From positions 62,001 through 126,000 of the forward strand of contig JAEWPV010000020.1 in the NCBI GenBank assembly GCA_023460535.1: 64,000 nucleotides of DNA, given 5' to 3'. The notes beneath the pieces are model-generated. The model made no database searches and was not told the DNA's origin. It saw only the letters and a list, made by a program, of their open reading frames with translations. Shown piece after piece: positions 58,389 to 64,000 of this stretch. Position 1 is the first letter of the stretch. Each line of letters starts with the position of its first letter. Made by a program: the position numbers and the translations under genes. Source of the DNA: Bacillota bacterium (GTDB lineage Bacteria > Bacillota > Clostridia > Oscillospirales > Ruminococcaceae).

Positions 58389-59954
58389 TTACAGACCAAC
58401 GCGTCCTAGCTTGTTAATTAAGACATCGAGCATTTCGTCAATCGCTGTAATCAGTCTTGCAGCAGCATTATAGGATTTTTGATACACCATCATGTTAATA
58501 GCCTCTTCGTTTTCCGATACGGCAGAGACGGCATCTCTCGCGTCAAGAAGCTCCATTGCAACACTGGTGGTGGAATCTGCGGTGCTTTCATAATAATCTT
58601 TTTGGTTGCCAAGCTTCGTAACAAAGTGTACCAGATAGCCTTCGAAGGTGCCGGTAAACTCGGTATAGCCTCCATTGCCAAAGCTTAGTGTCTTATCGTC
58701 AAACATCGCAATCATCTTTAAGATATTGGAGTTATCGAGCTTACCTTCCGTGGTAGAATCGGACATCAGTATGAACTGAGGGTTAGCAACCCATTCGTCC
58801 GAGATGCGAAGATTGCCGGCAGTAAAGGTCGTTGCTCCATCAAATGTTTTAAACAGATTTCCCCCAAGATATGTGGGGTCCCCGTTGATGTCCAAAATAG
58901 GGTCTCCATTGCTGTCCAGCGCAGGAACAGTGTTTGCCGAATTGAAAGAAGTTGCAAGGGTGCTGGCAAAAGAATTGAGAATCTCTCTGTAGTACTCAAT
59001 CCCTTCAAAGCTGTTTTCGCCGGCAGCGGCATAGCCTCCCTTGCCGGAAAGCAGATTGACATAAGCGGTAATCGCGCCGTCTTTCGCGTTATACTCAGCT
59101 CCTGATCGGCGCCAGGTAAGGGTATTCAGTCCATTCGCGTCCTGTTCTAAACGCAGGGAATCCGCCTTGCTGCCGGATAATACTACAGAACCGCCGAAGG
59201 TCAGCGTAATGGTGCCGTCCGATTCGTTTTTCACATCGACCTCGCCGTATGCCGACAACTGGTCCAGTAAAAGGTTCCGGTCGTCATAAAGCTCGTTGGG
59301 ACCATACGGACCCAACAGTCGCCGTTCACCGGAAATTGCATCGACGGTAACGTTAGACAAGCTAGCATCCTTTATCTGACTGTTTAGAGAAGAGAGTTTT
59401 TCCAAAATGGAATTCACATTCTGAACACACACATTTAGGCTGGTTTGGTTTTGTTCCGCAATCTGATTGAGTTTTGAATTATAGGAGTTCATAAGCTGAA
59501 CAAGATTTTTTGCGGCCGTTAAAACGGTGTTAGCAATTTCGGGTTTTTCAGCATGGGGGGTAACTTGCTGAAGCTGTAACATCAGCTTGGACATCGTATC
59601 CTGCAGACCGGATGAGGTCACATCGTCGAACAGGTTTTCCATGTCATTGTATGTTGACACAATGGTTTCAAGCTCGCCTAAATAGGCTGATTGCTCACGA
59701 TACCTGGTGTCCAGATAAGGGTTACGAACCTGACTGACACCCGTCACATAAACGCCCTGACCAGCTAAAGTCGAGTTGCCCACCGCATATCGGTTAGCAA
59801 CACTGGAAATCGACATGGATATAAGGTCGACACGCTGGCGGGTGTAACCTTCCGTATTCATATTGGCAACGTTGTTACCAACAATATCAAGAGCCTTCTG
59901 GCTGGCAACCAGTCCGCTGCGAGCCGCTTGAAATCCTAAAAAAGTAGGGCGCAT
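58389..59954 (-). CDS. flgK: Flagellar hook-associated protein FlgK
   Basis: A 521-residue FlgK (HAP1). The N-terminal rod/hook motif reads GFQAARSGLVASQKALDIVGNNVANMNTEGYTRQRVD and the C-terminal one reads INMMVYQKSYNAAARLITAIDEMLDVLINKLGRVG. It forms the first junction layer above the hook. ATG at 59954 has GGAGG 8 bases upstream; an in-frame ATG at 59969 precedes that site. A 17-base gap separates it from flgN. Confidence 0.95.
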   Translation of the reverse strand: MRPTFLGFQAARSGLVASQKALDIVGNNVANMNTEGYTRQRVDLISMSISSVANRYAVGNSTLAGQGVYVTGVSQVRNPYLDTRYREQSAYLGELETIVSTYNDMENLFDDVTSSGLQDTMSKLMLQLQQVTPHAEKPEIANTVLTAAKNLVQLMNSYNSKLNQIAEQNQTSLNVCVQNVNSILEKLSSLNSQIKDASLSNVTVDAISGERRLLGPYGPNELYDDRNLLLDQLSAYGEVDVKNESDGTITLTFGGSVVLSGSKADSLRLEQDANGLNTLTWRRSGAEYNAKDGAITAYVNLLSGKGGYAAAGENSFEGIEYYREILNSFASTLATSFNSANTVPALDSNGDPILDINGDPTYLGGNLFKTFDGATTFTAGNLRISDEWVANPQFILMSDSTTEGKLDNSNILKMIAMFDDKTLSFGNGGYTEFTGTFEGYLVHFVTKLGNQKDYYESTADSTTSVAMELLDARDAVSAVSENEEAINMMVYQKSYNAAARLITAIDEMLDVLINKLGRVGL

Positions 59955-59971
59955 GATATGTTCCTCCAAAG

Positions 59972-60454
59972 CTAAACATTTTTGGTGATTAGACTTTTAT
60001 TTATCCCCGCATTGTTCTCTGAGACAGCGCCGGTTCCGTCGTAGGTGTGTAAATCCTGGATATAACCGGAACGCTCGAGTGTTGCTTCAGTGTTCTTTAA
60101 TCTCAGATCGACAAGCTGTAGGCTCTTAGCGTTAATTTCTTTTATGCTCTCTAACATTTCAAGCAGTTTACTGCGATAGGTAAGTAAACGTTCTTTATCT
60201 TCCGGCTGGGCTGCTTCGGCCATTTCGAGTAGAGTTAATCCTTCTTCGCCCAACTGCGTTTGAAGACCGGTGCGCTTTTTTTCCAAAACACTCGCCTTCA
60301 TAATCATTGCCTGCTCAACCTTGAGCATTTCCTCCAGTTGGGTGATGTCTTTTTGAACAATCACCTGATACTTTGATTTTTCGAAATCAAGCATGTTAGA
60401 ATATAGGACAATACTCTCTTCTAATATAGAGTAAAAAGGATCATATCGGCTCAT
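59972..60454 (-). CDS. flgN: Flagellar export chaperone FlgN
   Basis: A 160-residue, mostly helical protein with a long heptad-like segment (about 10-120; EKSKYQVIVQKDITQLEEMLKVEQAMIMKASVLEKKR) typical of FlgN, the chaperone for FlgK and FlgL. The assignment also rests on its place between flgM and flgK. Confidence 0.87.
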   Translation of the reverse strand: MSRYDPFYSILEESIVLYSNMLDFEKSKYQVIVQKDITQLEEMLKVEQAMIMKASVLEKKRTGLQTQLGEEGLTLLEMAEAAQPEDKERLLTYRSKLLEMLESIKEINAKSLQLVDLRLKNTEATLERSGYIQDLHTYDGTGAVSENNAGINKSLITKNV

Positions 60455-60488
60455 CGCTCTTCATCCCCTCATTTATTTATTGACCTAT

Positions 60489-60794
60489 TTAGTCGTTGTA
60501 TTGCATCCCCAGCATAGCGGCAGCAATACTGTCAGAAGACGGGTTGTAGCTTCCCTCTGAAATACGTTCCTTAATCTGCGCCAAGCGTTCCGCGGATGTA
60601 CCGGTAGTAACCTCATGGGAAAGGGTCGCAGACAGGGTCTGTTGCGAAGTAACGCCCGAAGCATCTTTAGACAGTTCCAACCGATCCTGACGGTCAGCAG
60701 CCGACGACTTATGTGCAGTTTTGGTGTCACTGTTTTTTGCTGAAGGTATATAAGCTTTATAGACCTGCGAAATATTTGATGGACGAATCGTCAT
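60489..60794 (-). CDS. flgM: Anti-sigma-28 factor FlgM
   Basis: A 101-residue FlgM. The N-terminal half is disordered and Ser/Lys/Asp-rich (DRQDRLELSKDAS), and the C-terminal sigma-binding helix reads ERLAQIKERISEGSYNPSSDSIAAAMLG. It holds sigma-28 inactive until the hook is finished and FlgM is exported. ATG at 60794 follows GGAG by 9 bases; the ATG at 60800 is only 3 bases from it. It heads the late flagellar operon with a sigma-28 promoter, giving negative feedback. Confidence 0.92.
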   Translation of the reverse strand: MTIRPSNISQVYKAYIPSAKNSDTKTAHKSSAADRQDRLELSKDASGVTSQQTLSATLSHEVTTGTSAERLAQIKERISEGSYNPSSDSIAAAMLGMQYND

Positions 60795-60903
60795 AAACAT
60801 ATACTCCGTTCCCGCCGTTAGTTACGGCAAAAGATTGACTATTGTGCAGAGATGATACCCAAAAACGTGGATATACGCATGTATAATAACATCCTTACTG
60901 CTT

Positions 60904-60930
60904 TTATCGGTCATGCCAAGCAAAACTTTA
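60904..60930 (-). promoter_or_regulatory. Sigma-28 (FliA/SigD) promoter of the flgM operon
   Basis: On the minus strand TAAAGTTT (60923-60930) is followed after 11 bases by ACCGATAA (60904-60911). It differs from the consensus TAAAGTTT-N11-GCCGATAA at a single base. It points at flgM, about 110 bases away. Confidence 0.85.
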
Positions 60931-61106
60931 GCGTACACATGTGAAAAAACTTAATAAAGCAGATAAAATCACCACTTTTTAACTAAGAAGTGGGCAATAA
61001 TTAAAAACGTTTTTTGGTGTTGAGTGACCGAAAAGAGAAAAACAGCGAAAATGTTTCGAAAAACAAGGATTTTACATGGCAAATCATGATATATCTAGGC
61101 GATTTA

Positions 61107-61135
61107 TTGACAATTGAATGAAATTCATGTAACAT
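61107..61135 (+). promoter_or_regulatory. Sigma-A-type promoter of the flgB operon
   Basis: TTGACA (61107-61112), 17 bp, TAACAT (61130-61135). The transcript would have a leader of about 400 nt before flgB. Confidence 0.55.
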
Positions 61136-61537
61136 AACATTAGTGTTTGTAGCATTATTTGGGTGGCTAACAATACCAAATACGGTATCGATTTGTTTGG
61201 TTTTCTCACAGCGGATTGGGGGCAATCTTTGCAAATGGATTTTCATCTCATTTTGGCAAATGACACATGCCGGCTAACAGCTATGGATTTAGCCTTTTCT
61301 TGTTGCATTACATTGAACTTGAGTATCAATAAAATCAAACAGGTTAAGTTGATAAAGCACTGGGGTACCGATACCATATTGTAATCGGTGTCTTGGTGAT
61401 TTTGTCTTATAAAGCGATTTAAAATTGAAATATTAATATATTTACTCGTGTTCAATTTGGCGTTTTGTTCGAGTCATCAACCTTTTTTCACTTCTTCTTA
61501 TTAGTTTAAAGAGGAACTTAATTCAGGAGGTAATAGT

Positions 61538-61915
61538 ATGGATTTTTTGGGCGGAGCATCCTTTAATCTGTTGCAACAGGGTATGGATGCTGTGTGGAAA
61601 AAGCAAACGGTCACGTTGCAAAACATTGCCAACGTAGAGACTCCGGGCTACAAATCCAAATATGTGGATTTCGAAACGATCTATACCATGCTTAAGGATT
61701 CTACAGGAAACAGCACCGGAAAGGTAGCGGCTCAGATTAAGGCTGTGATTAAGGAGGACAAATCAACCTCCCTGCGCGCAGACGGCAACAACGTGGATGC
61801 GGATAAAGAAAGCCTTAACCTTGCCAAGGCACAAATCGAGTACGATTACTTCCAAAGCAAGATTACCCATCGTCTTAACTGCTTGCAGCATGTAATCAGC
61901 GAGGGGACACGTTAG
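61538..61915 (+). CDS. flgB: Flagellar basal-body rod protein FlgB
   Basis: A 125-residue proximal rod protein. It has the rod motif LQQGMDAVWKKQTVTLQNIANVETPGYKSKYVDFE at the N-terminus and a C-terminal helix IEYDYFQSKITHRLNCLQHVI. AGGAGG lies 7 bases before the ATG. It leads flgB-flgC-fliE-fliF, the usual start of the early flagellar operon. Confidence 0.95.
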   Translation: MDFLGGASFNLLQQGMDAVWKKQTVTLQNIANVETPGYKSKYVDFETIYTMLKDSTGNSTGKVAAQIKAVIKEDKSTSLRADGNNVDADKESLNLAKAQIEYDYFQSKITHRLNCLQHVISEGTR

Positions 61916-61949
61916 TTTTTATTTCGCATAAAGAAAGAGAGGAATAACG

Positions 61950-62396
61950 ATGTCTTTTTTAAGCTCTATGGATATTAGCGGATCTGCCTTAACCGCACAG
62001 CGGTTTCGTATGGATATTATCTCGCAGAATATTGCAAACTCATCCACAACCAGAACAGCGGAGGGCGGTCCTTACAAACGCAAGCTGGTGGTGTTTGAAG
62101 AGCGTGCCGGAACAGGCGCATCGTTTGGTAACATCTTATCAAACAGTATGAAAAGCTACAACAAGCTCAGTGGAGTACGCGTCAAAGAGGTTGTTGAGGA
62201 CGACACTCCCGGTACGCCGGTATACAAACCGAGTCATCCCGACGCCGATGAAAACGGCTATGTGATGATGCCAAATGTCAACACAACGGAGGAGATGCTT
62301 GATCTTATGGCGGCATCCAGTGCTTATGACGCAAACCTCACAGCTTTAAACGCAATAAAATCCATGGCAATGTCAGCACTTAATATTAGCAGATAG
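61950..62396 (+). CDS. flgC: Flagellar basal-body rod protein FlgC
   Basis: A 148-residue proximal rod protein with SALTAQRFRMDIISQNIANSSTTRTAEGGPYKRK at the N-terminus, central GVRVKEVVEDDTPGTPVYKPSHPDADENGYVMMPNVNTTEEMLDLM and a closing ANLTALNAIKSMAMSALNI helix, all standard for FlgC. Confidence 0.96.
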   Translation: MSFLSSMDISGSALTAQRFRMDIISQNIANSSTTRTAEGGPYKRKLVVFEERAGTGASFGNILSNSMKSYNKLSGVRVKEVVEDDTPGTPVYKPSHPDADENGYVMMPNVNTTEEMLDLMAASSAYDANLTALNAIKSMAMSALNISR

Positions 62397-62457
62397 CATA
62401 AAGGTAAAGTGCTGACGACCCGATCCAGTTTATCTACTTGAAAGGAATGCTTACAAT

Positions 62458-62778
62458 ATGAGCGGACAGTTTATTGTTCCGATTTCTCCCATAACCCCAA
62501 TCAACAGTTTATCCGAGCTGCGCGGTGCACAAAAGCCATCGTCGCAGGATGCGGGGCAGATGTCTTTTTCCAGTATCTTAGACCAGGCAATTAGCACCGT
62601 ACGCGAGACGAACGCCGCTGAGGTGCAGGATTCCTACGACCTTGTATTGGGCGATACCGATGCCCTTCATAATCTGCAGATCAATCAGGAAAAGGCGTAT
62701 TTAGCCATTCAGTTATTGCAGTCTGTCAGAAACAAGGTTCTGGAAAGCTATAAAGAGATTATGAATATGGGCATTTAG
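62458..62778 (+). CDS. fliE: Flagellar hook-basal body protein FliE
   Basis: A 106-residue protein linking the MS ring to the rod. The C-terminal half matches FliE: SYDLVLGDTDALHNLQINQEKAYLAIQLLQSVRNKVLESYKEIMNM. The N-terminal part is variable. GAAAGGA lies upstream of the ATG. Confidence 0.94.
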   Translation: MSGQFIVPISPITPINSLSELRGAQKPSSQDAGQMSFSSILDQAISTVRETNAAEVQDSYDLVLGDTDALHNLQINQEKAYLAIQLLQSVRNKVLESYKEIMNMGI

Positions 62779-62855
62779 TGCACCCATTACAGCGCACGAT
62801 GCTTTTTCTGTCTTGTTATGAGCTTTTATTTTAATGGAACAGTTGGGGATTCTAT

Positions 62856-64000
62856 ATGGACGAACAAATTAAAAAAGGCTTAGCATCCGCTAAGGACTTT
62901 TGGAAGCGGCAAAGTAAGAAGCAACGAATAACTTACATATCTGTCCTAGGCGGTATCGTTTTGTTTGCGGCGGCTCTTGCTATTGTGCTGAATATTGATA
63001 ACTATGTTGTTATTGCGCAAGGGCTCGATTCGTCCCAAAGCAGTGAGATGATTGCCCTTTTGCAGGAAAACGGGGTTGATGTTCGCGCCGAACGAGGAGG
63101 AGTCATCAAGGTTGCAAAGGACTCAGAATCTCAGGCTTTGATGAACCTTTCCATTGCCGGTTACCCCAGTGGTACCGTACGATATGATATTTTCAGTTCC
63201 AATGTTGGCTTTACCAGTACGGAGTTTGAAAAGAATCAGTATTTGCGCTACCAAACCGAGGCAAACATCGCCGCGTCAATCAAAACGATACCGCATGTAA
63301 AGGACGCAAGCGTTTCGATTGCGATGGCGGACAACAACCAATATGTATTATCCACCGAACGGGTTGAAACAAAGGCGTCCGCTAAAGTGGATATGTACTC
63401 CGGTTATGAGCTGACCAGCGCGCAGGTGAAGGGTATCGAGTCATTGATTGCCTATAGCGTACCGGGGCTTTCGGCTCAGAACGTTTCTGTGGTAGACGGA
63501 ACCGGGCGACTATTAACTTCGGGAAGCTCTGAATTTGATGAATCGTCTGATAATAAGCTTCGCCTTTCGTACGAGCGGCAGGTGGAAGAGAACCTGAAGA
63601 ACAAGGTGTTTGATATCCTATCAGGTCCGTTCGGGTCCTCAAACTTCTCGGTGGCGGTTACGGTTCAGCTTGATTATAACAAGATGATTTCCGAGGAAAT
63701 GAACTACCTGCCGTCTGTTGATGACAAGGGCATGGTTAGCCATGAGGAGACGGTAGATTCCAACGAAACGCAGACGACCGATGGTGGCGTAGCAGGTGTT
63801 GAAAACAATGCCGAGGTGCCCACATATCCCGATGTAAACTCGCAAAGCGGTTCACAAAGCACCAGCAGCGCAAGAAGCGTTGATTACTTAGTTAGCTACA
63901 TAAAGACCCAGACGGAGAAAAACGGTGCCCAGCGCAAGGCGGTATCTATCTCGGTCATGTTAAATCGTGAGGTTATGACAGAGAGCGACCGAGAGAGCTT
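62856..64000 (+). CDS. fliF: Flagellar MS-ring protein FliF (3' end outside window)
   Basis: At least 381 codons, open to the window edge. After a short cytoplasmic N-terminus comes transmembrane helix 1 (about 26-46, VLGGIVLFAAALAIVLNI). The secretin-like ring-building motifs follow, with NQYLRYQTEANIAASIKTIPHVKDASVSIAM and the later SAQVKGIESLIAYSVPGLSAQNVSVVDGTGRLL, diagnostic of FliF. GGGGA lies before the ATG. The second membrane helix and FliG-binding C-terminus would lie beyond 64000. Confidence 0.95.
   Translation, partial: MDEQIKKGLASAKDFWKRQSKKQRITYISVLGGIVLFAAALAIVLNIDNYVVIAQGLDSSQSSEMIALLQENGVDVRAERGGVIKVAKDSESQALMNLSIAGYPSGTVRYDIFSSNVGFTSTEFEKNQYLRYQTEANIAASIKTIPHVKDASVSIAMADNNQYVLSTERVETKASAKVDMYSGYELTSAQVKGIESLIAYSVPGLSAQNVSVVDGTGRLLTSGSSEFDESSDNKLRLSYERQVEENLKNKVFDILSGPFGSSNFSVAVTVQLDYNKMISEEMNYLPSVDDKGMVSHEETVDSNETQTTDGGVAGVENNAEVPTYPDVNSQSGSQSTSSARSVDYLVSYIKTQTEKNGAQRKAVSISVMLNREVMTESDRES

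Larger units (their letters stand above)
60795..61537. other. Divergent regulatory region between the two flagellar operons
   Basis: About 740 bp without a supportable gene. It contains the minus-strand sigma-28 promoter of flgM, a plus-strand sigma-A-like promoter 400 bp upstream of flgB, and several hairpins in the resulting leader, for example CCACTTTTT/AAGAAGTGG at 60972-60993 and ACCGAT/ATCGGT at 61367-61389. A frame at 61163-61384 has no ribosome-binding site and is not called. Confidence 0.65.

Noticed and set aside
61163..61384. 73-residue frame upstream of flgB
   Set aside because: No ribosome-binding site and low-complexity composition; it overlaps leader hairpins.
61136..61400. 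c-di-GMP-I (GEMM) riboswitch upstream of flgB
   Set aside because: GCAAA pieces occur, but the paired GCAAAC and GACGCAAAGCC core and the tetraloop receptor arrangement are missing.
1..64000. CRISPR arrays, insertion sequences, prophage or rRNA genes
   Set aside because: No regularly spaced repeats, transposase, integrase or phage genes, and no rRNA sequence were recognised on either strand.

Overview
The window looks like chromosomal DNA of an anaerobic, endospore-forming, flagellated Clostridia member, most likely Oscillospirales/Ruminococcaceae-like. The spore-former call rests on spo0A, spoIVB, ylbJ, yqfC and yqfD. The anaerobe call rests on a four-subunit 2-oxoacid:ferredoxin oxidoreductase and an iron-sulfur flavoprotein. 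Motility is shown by flgM-flgN-flgK-flgL-fliW-csrA and flgB-flgC-fliE-fliF. The ispH-rpsA fusion and the gene order yqfC-yqfD-phoH-ybeY-dgkA-era-yqzL-recO are Firmicutes/Clostridia signatures. I see no insertion sequence, prophage, CRISPR array or rRNA operon; one tRNA-Ser(GGA) is present.

Layout. 0.1-6.3 kb: an acetyltransferase, a LiaF-like membrane protein, and a divergent type IIA topoisomerase pair flanking an HXXEE membrane gene broken by an in-frame TAG. 6.9-12.5 kb: an RpiR regulator, then a housekeeping run (HI0933-type flavoprotein, cmk, plsC, ispH-rpsA fusion). 12.7-15.4 kb: a Ca2+-type P-ATPase. 15.6-18.8 kb: a SLOG protein, then spoIVB and spo0A. 19.0-22.3 kb: a P-loop ATPase plus the vor/kor operon. 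22.4-27.7 kb (minus): an iron-sulfur flavoprotein, a Cys-rich methyltransferase and a Cys-rich MarR regulator, then an EamA transporter, a DUF1015 protein and a LacI regulator. 27.9-32.0 kb: a sugar catabolic cluster (two Gfo/Idh/MocA oxidoreductases around two TIM-barrel isomerase-like proteins) with LacI/cre-type operators. 32.1-33.1 kb: two tiny basic proteins and an HD phosphohydrolase. 33.4-36.9 kb: a polar amino acid ABC transporter with a structured leader. 37-39 kb (minus): a DtxR-like regulator, an S1-domain protein and an unknown. 39.2-43.8 kb: DUF951, prfA, tsaC, coaE and an M18 aminopeptidase. 44-47.1 kb (minus): tRNA-Ser, a UMF1-type MFS transporter, a small Cys protein and ylbJ. 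47.2-55.4 kb: the yqfC-to-recO cluster and mutS2. 55.5-64 kb: a lipoprotein and two divergent flagellar operons.

How it fits together. Spo0A initiates sporulation, SpoIVB signals sigma-K-type activation, and YlbJ/YqfC/YqfD are mother-cell proteins. The minus-strand late flagellar operon has a near-consensus sigma-28 promoter and encodes the anti-sigma factor FlgM, the junction proteins and their chaperone, and the FliW/CsrA switch. The plus-strand operon encodes the early basal-body rod and MS ring and has a sigma-A-like promoter with a roughly 400-nt leader. Points most worth a second look are the internal Shine-Dalgarno inside ispH-rpsA, the Gfo/Idh-TIM sugar cluster with matched operators, the cysteine-rich MarR-methyltransferase-flavoprotein operon, the structured RNA elements of the amino acid transporter operon, and the amber-interrupted HXXEE gene.
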